Positions 24,338 through 31,617 of a DNA stretch of 59,297 nt are shown in pieces. The position numbers were made by a program, and so were the translations under genes. Source of the stretch: Collinsella sp. (GTDB lineage Bacteria; Actinomycetota; Coriobacteriia; Coriobacteriales; Coriobacteriaceae); assembly GCA_031295385.1 (NCBI GenBank), contig JAUMOL010000032.1, forward strand, positions 1-59,297, read 5' to 3'. The notes below the pieces were generated by a model. It was not told the origin of the DNA, did not search any database, and was given only the letters and a program-made list of their open reading frames with translations. The stretch's first letter is position 1, and every line of letters starts with the position of its first letter.

Positions 24338-24920
24338 CGCAGGACTCCTCGGAGGTCTCGGCGGGCGTATAGGTGTAATACTGAGCAGGCTTGGCTGCGG
24401 GCTTCTGCGCATCATCGTCACCAGCAGCGGCATCGTCCCCGGCTTCGTCAATCAGGACACGCTCGGTCGGCTGCTCGGCTTCAGCGGCAGCGGAAAGCTT
24501 GCGCTCGGCGTCGGCCGCGGGAGCCTTCACCTTGTTAAAGAGTTTCTGCACGGCACCAGCAGCAGAATCAGTCACGCTCGATACGGCATTGCTGGCCTCG
24601 GCCACGCTGCCCGTAACCTCGGAAATGTCGCGAACCACAGCTTCGACCTCTACGAGATTGGAGGTAAGCGCGTCGACGGCGGTCTTGCTCGACTTGAGGA
24701 GCGGCTCAACCTGCGCCAGCGCGGGGGTGAGCTCATCGACAGCGCCATCAAGCTTTGCCACCACAGGCTGAGCCTCGGCGATGGTGTTATTGAGATCGTT
24801 TACGGTCTTGTCGAGCGAATCAACGACGTCGCGGGTCTTGCGCAGTGTGAGCGCGAGCTCGATAACAGCCCACACACCGGCAACGGCGAGCAGCAGCAGG
24901 GCGATTTGAATGGGACTCAT
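24330..24920 (-). CDS. DUF948-like membrane-anchored coiled-coil protein
   Basis: A 196-residue protein with one N-terminal membrane helix (IQIALLLLAVAGVWAVIELAL, about 4-24). A long run of amphipathic helix follows (about 30-130), with repeats such as AVDELTPALAQVEPLL, and then an acidic Ala-rich tail. This layout matches DUF948/YtxG-like general-stress proteins, which in Bacillus belong to the SigB regulon. GGGAGG five bases upstream gives a firm start. It is the first gene of the DUF948-RsbW-SigB-AI-2E operon. Confidence 0.75.
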   Translation of the reverse strand: MSPIQIALLLLAVAGVWAVIELALTLRKTRDVVDSLDKTVNDLNNTIAEAQPVVAKLDGAVDELTPALAQVEPLLKSSKTAVDALTSNLVEVEAVVRDISEVTGSVAEASNAVSSVTDSAAGAVQKLFNKVKAPAADAERKLSAAAEAEQPTERVLIDEAGDDAAAGDDDAQKPAAKPAQYYTYTPAETSEESCDE

Positions 24921-25015
24921 ACAAGCCTCCCGAAGGAATCGAAATACAGACGCTGTTCATGGTACCCCAAAGAAGGGGAAAGATACCCAAAGGGGATGTG
25001 CGAGGTGCCAATGAC

Positions 25016-26371
25016 CTACTTGGGCGCATTGCCGCTACGGTCGCGCTCGCTTTGCTCTACGCGCCACTCTTCCCAGCCGCGGCCGGCAGGCTGCCAAAAC
25101 GCACCGCGCTCCAACTCCTCGGGCAAATAACGCTGATCGACCCAGCCTTCGGGATAATCATGCGGATACTTATACACACCGTATTCGTCGCTGCCCGGGC
25201 GATGACGATCGCGCAGATAACTCGGCACCTCGCGCAGCCCACTTGAATGGATATCGGCCAACGCCGCATCGATCGAAGCCTCGCACGCGTTGGATTTAGG
25301 CGCCAAGCACACATAGAGAGCAGCCTGAGCCAGATTAATACGGCACTCGGGATAGCCAATGACCTCGGCAGACTTAAACGCGGCATGTGCCACCAAAAGC
25401 GCCTGTGGGTCGGCGTTGCCAACATCCTCAGAAGCCTGAATCATAATACGACGAGCGATAAACTTAGGATCCTCCCCCGCATCGATCATGCGCGCGAGCC
25501 AATAGATCGTGGCATCGGGGTCGCTACCGCGCATAGACTTAATAAACGCACTGATGATGTCGTAGTGCATGTCACCGTTTTTGTCGTACGAAAAGCCACG
25601 GCGCGGATTGGCAATCTTCACGTCGTCAACAGTGATGGGATAGCGCTCCCCCGCCGCCGGCGCGGGCGTTCCCTCGGTATCGGGGCGCGTGACGGCAATC
25701 TCGCTCGCAAGCTCAAGCGTCGTGAGCGCCGAGCGAGCGTCACCCGCTGCCAGCGTGCAAATGGTCTTAACCGTATCCTCATCGGCCGAGAACTTACCGT
25801 TCAAACCCTGCGGCGCCTCGAGCGCACGCTCAATAAGCGTGGCGATATCCTCGTCTTTAAGATGCTCAAGTTCCACCACGCGACCGCGCGAGAGCAATGC
25901 CGAGTTGACCTCGAAGTACGGATTCTCCGTCGTGGCGCCAATCATAATGACGGTACGGTTCTCAACTGCATGCAGCAGGGCATCCTGCTGCGACTTGGAA
26001 AAGCGGTGAATCTCATCGATGAAAAGAATGGTACGGCGGTCGTAGGTATTCAGGCGCGTCTTGGCCTCGTCAATCACGCGGCGCAAGTCCTTTACGGTGC
26101 CCGTCACGGCGCTGACCTCGACAAACTCACTCTTGGTATGGTTGGCGATAATGTGGGCCAGCGTCGTCTTGCCCGTACCGGCCGGCCCGTACAGAATCAC
26201 ACTCGACAGCACATCGTGCTCAATTGCGGCACGCAACCACGAGCCCTTGCCGACGGCCTTTTGCTGACCCACATACTCGTCGAGCGAATTGGGCCGCATG
26301 CGCACCGCAAGCGGCGCATTCTGAAAGGAACGCTCGCGCGTCGAAGCAGAAAAAAGGTCGTCCATAGCCAT
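25016..26371 (-). CDS. rarA: Replication-associated recombination protein RarA (MgsA)
   Basis: A 451-residue AAA+ ATPase that acts at stalled forks and resembles clamp-loader subunits. Walker A is GPAGTGKTT near residue 65 and Walker B FIDEIHRFSK near 120. Sensor 1 is GATTENPYFEVNSALLSR, and the C-terminal tetramerisation domain contains EDVGNADPQAL and the conserved YKYPHDYPEGWV. The start is uncertain: ATG at 26371 (MAMDDLF), ATG at 26365 or TTG at 26383, none with a clear Shine-Dalgarno. Confidence 0.95.
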   Translation of the reverse strand: MAMDDLFSASTRERSFQNAPLAVRMRPNSLDEYVGQQKAVGKGSWLRAAIEHDVLSSVILYGPAGTGKTTLAHIIANHTKSEFVEVSAVTGTVKDLRRVIDEAKTRLNTYDRRTILFIDEIHRFSKSQQDALLHAVENRTVIMIGATTENPYFEVNSALLSRGRVVELEHLKDEDIATLIERALEAPQGLNGKFSADEDTVKTICTLAAGDARSALTTLELASEIAVTRPDTEGTPAPAAGERYPITVDDVKIANPRRGFSYDKNGDMHYDIISAFIKSMRGSDPDATIYWLARMIDAGEDPKFIARRIMIQASEDVGNADPQALLVAHAAFKSAEVIGYPECRINLAQAALYVCLAPKSNACEASIDAALADIHSSGLREVPSYLRDRHRPGSDEYGVYKYPHDYPEGWVDQRYLPEELERGAFWQPAGRGWEEWRVEQSERDRSGNAPK

Positions 26372-26425
26372 CCCGTGCGTCAATCAAAAACGTTTTCCAT
26401 CAACAGTATACCGAATAAATACGAA

Positions 26426-27673
26426 CTACCGTTCGTTAATATAGGTACGCTGCGGAAACTTCAATCCCGAGAACAGCTTACTCGTGAGCTCACAGAAATA
26501 GCCATCCGTCATGCTCGAAATGTAATCTACTACGGTCTGATCTATATCGTCCTGCCATGCATAGGCGCGATCGTAGTAGGAAAGCTGCCGCTCAATGCGA
26601 GAAATGTGGTGCTTAAAGATATACGAAGACTCGTCGCCTTCGTTTATATCCTGCAGGCAACGGTCGTAGAGCTTTTCGAAGGCCTCGCGCAGCTCCGCTT
26701 CGGAGTCGCCTTCAATGCCGCCCTTGCTATAGATCTTCTCGTAGTTCTCGCGCTTGGCCCGACGGATTTCCTCAAACAGGTCCTCGCTCATCTCGATGTG
26801 CGGCTTGCCATAGCTGTGTTCAACGATATCGATGGAGGCATGCGTGAGGATCCAGCTGTTGTATGCTCCGCCCCGACCGTCATCAAAAGCCTCGGGTGAC
26901 AGCAGGCCCGCCGCAATGGCGTCTTGGCGATCGCGTCCAACGTAGGCAAGGATATCCGAGATGCGGACCACGCAGCCTTCGAGCGTCATGGGACGCAGGT
27001 GCTCAATTGCGCTATAACCCGTGGCAATGCAGTCCTCAACCGTCTGATCAAACTGTTCAAAGGAGCTCATGTCCGAGAGCTCAAAGACGCGCTGTTCGTA
27101 CTCGCCGTTATGGCACAGCACGCCGTCGAGCGTCTGGAGCGACACGTTGCGGCCGTACAGCGCGTCGAGCACGCGGACCGACTGCACGTTATGGAAAAAA
27201 TAACGACCCGTGCGCTCGTGATAGATATCGTTGAGGAATCGCTCACCGGCGTGGCCGAAGGGTGTATGGCCCAAGTCGTGGCCCAAACCAATCGCTTCGA
27301 TCAGATCGCAGTTGAGCCCCAGGGCGCAACCGATATCACGTGCGATGCGCGAAACAAGTTGCACGTGCAGGCCGCGACGCGACAGGTCATCGTTGCTGCG
27401 AAAACTGAAGACCTGCGTTTTGCCTGCATAACGCGTGTATGCGGGCAGATGGAGAATCTTTTCGGCATCGCGCATAAAGGCCGGACGCATGAGCGTGCCT
27501 TGGTCTGCGGCTCGATCAACACGGCGGATGACCTGACCATCGTTGCATCGATAAGGGTTAACGACACCCGAGGCACGGTCGGCAGCGATACGCTCGACCA
27601 GCTCGGGCGACAACGCCGAAGGAATGCGATCCATACGCGCCTTGATGGCGGCTGTCTGTTGATTGATTGCCAT
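26426..27673 (-). CDS. HD-domain dNTP triphosphohydrolase (dGTPase-like)
   Basis: A 415-residue HD-superfamily enzyme, probably hydrolysing dGTP or other dNTPs to the nucleoside and triphosphate. The metal site is visible as FSFRSNDDLSRRGLHVQLVSR (first His), GLGHDLGHTPFGH (the HD pair) and CVVRISDILAYVGRD (last Asp). The ATG at 27673 has AAGGAG six bases upstream. It lies 52 bases before rarA, and the two may share a transcript. Substrate choice cannot be read from sequence. Confidence 0.88.
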   Translation of the reverse strand: MAINQQTAAIKARMDRIPSALSPELVERIAADRASGVVNPYRCNDGQVIRRVDRAADQGTLMRPAFMRDAEKILHLPAYTRYAGKTQVFSFRSNDDLSRRGLHVQLVSRIARDIGCALGLNCDLIEAIGLGHDLGHTPFGHAGERFLNDIYHERTGRYFFHNVQSVRVLDALYGRNVSLQTLDGVLCHNGEYEQRVFELSDMSSFEQFDQTVEDCIATGYSAIEHLRPMTLEGCVVRISDILAYVGRDRQDAIAAGLLSPEAFDDGRGGAYNSWILTHASIDIVEHSYGKPHIEMSEDLFEEIRRAKRENYEKIYSKGGIEGDSEAELREAFEKLYDRCLQDINEGDESSYIFKHHISRIERQLSYYDRAYAWQDDIDQTVVDYISSMTDGYFCELTSKLFSGLKFPQRTYINER

Positions 27674-27703
27674 GGCATGCTCCTTAAAAAGGGCGCGCAA
27701 CGA

Positions 27704-28171
27704 TTACAGCGTACTACCCACGACCTCGATTATGGCAAATATCGGCACTAAAAACGGCAGCAATGGCAAGGAGCGCGATTTTGTGATGAGGCAGGCGACA
27801 GCAAGGGCAAGGAGCGAGACAGCAAACGCAACGATGCCACCCAGAGGGTCGAGGATGCAAAGGGCAAAGAGCGCCTTGGCATCCCCCATGCCAATGCCGG
27901 GAGCGTGGCGAATACGACGCCAGAGCGACTCAGTAAGCACAAGGGCAAGGTAGACGATGACCGCAAGACCGGCGTGCTCAAGCGCCGTGTTAATGCCCCT
28001 GTCGAGCCAAACGCCTGCAAACGCCGCCACGGCACACGCGCCGGCAAGTTCATTGGGAAACCGCCGCTCACGGGCATCAATCGCCGCGCCAACAAAGATG
28101 CAAATCCAAAACGGGATATAGATTATCGAACACCTCCTTGGGCAGCAGCTCAAACGCAAAAACCACCACAA
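27704..28171 (-). CDS. Short A24-family prepilin peptidase, start uncertain
   Basis: A multi-helix membrane protein with both A24 aspartate motifs: the first in AAIDARERRFPNEL and the second in GIGMGDAKALFA. It has only the peptidase core of about 140 residues, without the N-terminal methylase domain of PilD, as in TadV/FppA-like enzymes. No ATG, GTG or TTG with a ribosome site begins it. The only in-frame standard codon is the TTG at 28171, inside a terminator hairpin. AAGGAGG (28139-28133) lies six bases before an ATA codon at 28126. No pilin genes are nearby, so its substrate is unknown. Confidence 0.7.
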   Translation of the reverse strand: MWWFLRLSCCPRRCSIIYIPFWICIFVGAAIDARERRFPNELAGACAVAAFAGVWLDRGINTALEHAGLAVIVYLALVLTESLWRRIRHAPGIGMGDAKALFALCILDPLGGIVAFAVSLLALAVACLITKSRSLPLLPFLVPIFAIIEVVGSTL

Positions 28172-28197
28172 AGGTACTGTCCCTTTGTGGTGGTTTT
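28158..28197 (-). terminator. Intrinsic terminator of the glycosyltransferase gene
   Basis: AAAACCACCACAAAGG and CCTTTGTGGTGGTTTT form a perfect 16-bp stem around a 7-base loop containing TACTGTC. It lies nine bases past the glycosyltransferase stop, and on the minus strand the last arm ends in TTTTT. Nearly the same stem recurs at 35994-36032. Confidence 0.85.
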
Positions 28198-28205
28198 GAT
28201 CGTAG

Positions 28206-29501
28206 TTATTTGGCGCCTTGCATGACCTCGTCGAGGGTAACGCTTACGGCGTGCTGCGTCGGCACCCAGTCGACCTTCAGGAACAGAGCAGCCACCGTGA
28301 TGGGGATATAGCTGAACATAAAGATCGGGAAGGTAAACAGGTTGGTCACCAGACGCCACTTTTGCGCACAGTGAATGTGCTTGTACTCAAAGATGGTCGT
28401 GAGCAGCGCCAGGATAAAGAAGGTCTGATACATCATGGCGAAGGTCATAATGAGCGAAGCGGCGCACGCCTGCATCTCGACTTCGGTAGCCAGGAAGCCG
28501 TGCGAAAGACCGCCCACGACGAGAAACGTGGCATTGGCGAGCATCGAGATCAGCGATAGCAGCATACCCGGGGCGATCGTCATAAACATGTCGTAGGCGG
28601 CAAAGCGATGATAGCGGAAGGTCGATTTGATAAGATGCTTACCGTAGGTAAAGAACACCTGGTAGAAGCCCTTGGTCCAACGCATACGCTGTTTCCAGGA
28701 CGCCTTAAACGTCACGGGCTGTTCGTCAAAGAACTCCGCCGGTGCATAGCCAATGCGAATGCCGTGAATGGCGCAGAACGTGGTGAACTGAATATCCTCG
28801 GTCAGCGTATGGAACTGCCAACCGTGCATGCCCTCGATCACGCTCGCCGAGATAAGGTAACCCGAACCCGAGACAGCGCAGGACGTCTTGCAGATATTAC
28901 GCGCGTTGTTGAGAAAGCGCGCCTCTCGCAGATACCACGTAGCATTAGCCGCCGAGATCCACGAGCTGCCGAAGTTCTTGGAGTTGCGATAGCTCGTGAC
29001 CACATGGAAGCCCTGATCAAAGGCATCGTTCATCTTGGAGACGTAATCGCGGGCGATGACGTTATCGGCATCGAAGATAAAGTAGCCTTCAAACGTATCG
29101 GGATACTCGTTAAGGATGCGGTCGAAGCCAAAGTCCATGACCCAGCTCTTGCCCTTGCGGGCAAGGTCATTGCGCTCATAAACGACAGCGCCCGCCTCGC
29201 GCGCGAGCTGCGCCGTGTTGTCGGTGCAGGCGTCGGCGACCACAAAGACCTCGATAAGCTCGGACGGATAATCCTGGTCCTTGATGGAGCGAACGAGGTT
29301 GGCGATCACAGCCTCCTCGTTATGCGCCGCGATAAAGAAGGCATAGCGGTGGAGTTTTTTGGCCTTGGGAGGCGCGACCTCGCCACGAAGAGCGCCGATG
29401 ACAAAGAAGACCACCTGGTACAGAAAGCAGACCGTGAGCAGCGTGACGACAATCTGGTTGAAGATCACGATGGGTGTGTTGGTTTGTAAAAAGGCGAGCA
29501 T
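28206..29501 (-). CDS. Membrane-bound family 2 glycosyltransferase
   Basis: A 431-residue GT2 enzyme, probably adding sugars to a surface polysaccharide or glycolipid. The N-terminal helix spans about 12-40. The catalytic domain shows FFIAAHNEEAVIANL, VVADACTDNTAQ and YFIFDADN (DxD), with acceptor-side EDIQ and KQRMRWTKGF (QxxRW). Three or four C-terminal helices follow from about 300. This matches processive or BcsA/HAS-like GT2 proteins. The ATG at 29501 has GGGAG five bases upstream. No other glycan genes flank it, so the product is unknown. Confidence 0.88.
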   Translation of the reverse strand: MLAFLQTNTPIVIFNQIVVTLLTVCFLYQVVFFVIGALRGEVAPPKAKKLHRYAFFIAAHNEEAVIANLVRSIKDQDYPSELIEVFVVADACTDNTAQLAREAGAVVYERNDLARKGKSWVMDFGFDRILNEYPDTFEGYFIFDADNVIARDYVSKMNDAFDQGFHVVTSYRNSKNFGSSWISAANATWYLREARFLNNARNICKTSCAVSGSGYLISASVIEGMHGWQFHTLTEDIQFTTFCAIHGIRIGYAPAEFFDEQPVTFKASWKQRMRWTKGFYQVFFTYGKHLIKSTFRYHRFAAYDMFMTIAPGMLLSLISMLANATFLVVGGLSHGFLATEVEMQACAASLIMTFAMMYQTFFILALLTTIFEYKHIHCAQKWRLVTNLFTFPIFMFSYIPITVAALFLKVDWVPTQHAVSVTLDEVMQGAK

Positions 29502-29583
29502 GCAGGCTCCCAGCAACGCGTTACGTAAACAATCGTATATCTTACCGCAGGCTTACCGAGTTCAAGAAACCACCTAATACTGG

Positions 29584-30597
29584 CTAGGCTTCGAGCAGAC
29601 CGAGCTGCGGGACAATTTCGTCACCGGCGGCAGTGCGGCCGAGCGAACGCGGGGCCAGGTCATCCAGAACCGCGGCAAGGTCCCACGGCAGCTCATCACG
29701 GCACTCAATGCGCTCTCCCGTCACGGGATGGTCGAACGCCACACGCCAGGAATGAAGGAACTGCCTGGTCAGACCCTGATCGGCGCGCGCGTCGCACTTG
29801 CCGTAGAGCGGATCGCCCACGCAGGCGTGGTTGATATGGCGCATGTGCACGCGAATCTGATGCGTGCGGCCCGTAAACAAGTGGCACTCGACGAGCGTAT
29901 AGCCGTTGTCAAAACGCGTGGAATCAAAGCGCTCGAGCACCTTAAAAGTCGTGATGGCCTGGCGCGCAAAGGGGTCATCGGAAACCGCCATCTTCACGCG
30001 GTCGCGCGTCGATCGGGCAATACCAGTGTTGATAGTGCCCTCATCCATGGCGATGTGCCCGTGAACGAGCGTGATATAGCGACGGTCGAGCGTGCGCGTG
30101 CGGATGAGATTTTGAAGCGCGCGCTGGGTGTCGTCGTCTTTTGCCGCGAGCATAAGGCCCGAGGTATCGCGATCCAGGCGATGCACGATGCCGGGGCGGT
30201 CCTCACCCTGCACGGTACCAAGATGATCGATGCCGCAGTGGTAGACCAGAGCGTTCGCAAGGGTGCCGCTCTCGTGGCCGTGGGCGGGATGGCACACCAG
30301 GCCGCGCTGCTTGGAGAGCACGATGAGGTAGTCGTCCTCGTAGCGGATATCGAGGGGAATGGCCTCGGGAATCACGTCGGTCGGATCGTGCGGCTCGGGC
30401 AAGTCGACCGAGATGCGGTCGCCGGCGCGCACAGCATACTTTTTTGACAGGCAGGTCTCGCCGTTGACGGCAACGGCGCCTCCCTCGATCAGATGCGCGC
30501 AGGCAGAGCGTGTGGGACAGCCATCGTTGGCGCCCAGATAGGCGTCAAGACGCTGACCAGCGGAATCGTCGGCAACAAGAATATGGATGTCGGCCAT
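29584..30597 (-). CDS. rluD: RluA/RluD-family 23S rRNA pseudouridine synthase
   Basis: A 337-residue enzyme with an N-terminal S4 domain (about 14-70) and the RluA-type catalytic motif GIVHRLDRDTSGLML near 140, containing the catalytic Asp. TGRTHQIRVH further on is also diagnostic. It isomerises uridine in 23S rRNA; the exact position cannot be assigned. It overlaps lspA by one base in a TAATG junction, the usual lspA-rluD order. Confidence 0.93.
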   Translation of the reverse strand: MADIHILVADDSAGQRLDAYLGANDGCPTRSACAHLIEGGAVAVNGETCLSKKYAVRAGDRISVDLPEPHDPTDVIPEAIPLDIRYEDDYLIVLSKQRGLVCHPAHGHESGTLANALVYHCGIDHLGTVQGEDRPGIVHRLDRDTSGLMLAAKDDDTQRALQNLIRTRTLDRRYITLVHGHIAMDEGTINTGIARSTRDRVKMAVSDDPFARQAITTFKVLERFDSTRFDNGYTLVECHLFTGRTHQIRVHMRHINHACVGDPLYGKCDARADQGLTRQFLHSWRVAFDHPVTGERIECRDELPWDLAAVLDDLAPRSLGRTAAGDEIVPQLGLLEA

Positions 30598-31196
30598 TAG
30601 CGCTCATTCCTTTCGCGAATCTTGCGGGCACGCTCCCCACGCTGCTTGGCTTTGCGTTTGGCGCGAGCCTCATCACGAGCGTTGAGTTCGGCGGTCGCAT
30701 CGACCTCGCGAGCGGCGGGGCTCAAGAACATGTAACCGATGAGCGCCAGCACGACGCCGACCGTAATGCCGATATCGGCCACATTAAAAACGGGGAAGTC
30801 GATGAAGGTGGTGGCAATAAAATCGGTCACGAAGCCCATGGTCAGGCGATCGATAGCGTTGCCGACGGCGCCGCCCGCAACCATGGCCATGCCCACAACC
30901 TCAAGGTGGGCGAGCTGGGGTGCACGAACGAGGTACACGGCAATAGCGATAATGACTGCCAACGCCAGCACGGCAAACGCGATGCCATGCCCCTCGCCCA
31001 TGCTAAAGGCGGCTCCGATATTGCGAACAAACAGAAAATCGATCACGCCGGGGATAACGGTCACATGCAGAGCATCGCCCACGGCACGAACCGCAAGCTT
31101 GGTCAGCTGGTCAACAAGCAACACAACGAGCGCTACCCCACCAGCAACACCTAACCGCCAACGCAAAGGCGGCGTCATATCCGCACCACGACCCAA
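30597..31196 (-). CDS. lspA: Lipoprotein signal peptidase (signal peptidase II)
   Basis: A 199-residue inner-membrane aspartic protease that cleaves lipoprotein signal peptides after lipidation. Four helices and both catalytic-Asp motifs are present: GGAVGNAIDRL and FNVADIGI. FVRNIGAAFSM is also typical. The C-terminal 40 residues are a basic, charged tail (RAKRKAKQRGERARK) longer than usual. A TTG at 31196 has AGGGG six bases upstream and was preferred; the ATG at 31178 lacks a ribosome site. Confidence 0.93.
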   Translation of the reverse strand: MGRGADMTPPLRWRLGVAGGVALVVLLVDQLTKLAVRAVGDALHVTVIPGVIDFLFVRNIGAAFSMGEGHGIAFAVLALAVIIAIAVYLVRAPQLAHLEVVGMAMVAGGAVGNAIDRLTMGFVTDFIATTFIDFPVFNVADIGITVGVVLALIGYMFLSPAAREVDATAELNARDEARAKRKAKQRGERARKIRERNER

Positions 31197-31316
31197 AGAA
31201 ATCCCCTACCCTCAAGAACATCGAAATACGTTTAACGCAAGTAATCATCTTATAGTGACAAACGCCAAACGCGCAGCATATTCACCAACGCTAGCGAAAT
31301 AACCAGCTAAAAACGA

Positions 31317-31347
31317 AAGCGGCATTCCGAAAAACAGAATGCCGCTT
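31317..31347 (-). terminator. Terminator-like hairpin between ileS and lspA
   Basis: AAGCGGCATTC (31317-31327) pairs perfectly with GAATGCCGCTT (31337-31347). On the minus strand it is followed by TCGTTTTT, which suits termination of ileS transcription before lspA. Confidence 0.75.
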
Positions 31348-31363
31348 GAATGTGACACAGATA

Positions 31364-31415
31364 GTCGTTGGGGACGTTCTTGTGTGACTAGTCGCTTAAG
31401 AACGTCCCCAACGAC
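31364..31415. repeat. 18-bp perfect inverted repeat
   Basis: GTCGTTGGGGACGTTCTT (31364-31381) is the exact reverse complement of 31398-31415, with a 16-base loop that itself holds GACTAGTC. There is no U-tract on either side. It is one of four hairpins in the 417-base gap between lspA and ileS and contains no gene. Confidence 0.8.
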
Positions 31416-31475
31416 AAGAAAGAAAAGGCTCTAGTTCCAACAATAGAAACGCCGCATTACCATCGTCAACAGCGA

Positions 31476-31573
31476 AAACGTCCCTAAGCGAGCAAGGTGA
31501 CGTGAAAGAGGAGGGAAGCGTACTTTGGTACGCGACCGACGATTGAACGTCAGGTTGCCGCTTAGGGGCGTTT
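31476..31573. repeat. About 98-nt imperfect hairpin element
   Basis: The outer arms AACGTCCCTAAGCG (31477-31490) and CGCTTAGGGGCGTT (31559-31572) match with one mismatch. The inner arms GCGTAC/GTACGC close around TTTG at 31524-31527, and TGACGT/ACGTCA pair in between. The whole folds into one long stem and contains no plausible gene. It could be a MITE-like repeat or a structured RNA. Confidence 0.7.
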
Positions 31574-31582
31574 ACAGCGTCG

Positions 31583-31617
31583 GTAGGTTACGGCGTTCTA
31601 CGAACGCCGTAACCTAC
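31583..31617. repeat. 15-bp hairpin overlapping the ileS stop codon
   Basis: GTAGGTTACGGCGTT (31583-31597) pairs perfectly with AACGCCGTAACCTAC (31603-31617) around CTACG. The ileS TAG (31616-31614) lies inside the right arm. No U-run follows, so it may protect the mRNA 3' end rather than terminate transcription. Confidence 0.7.
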
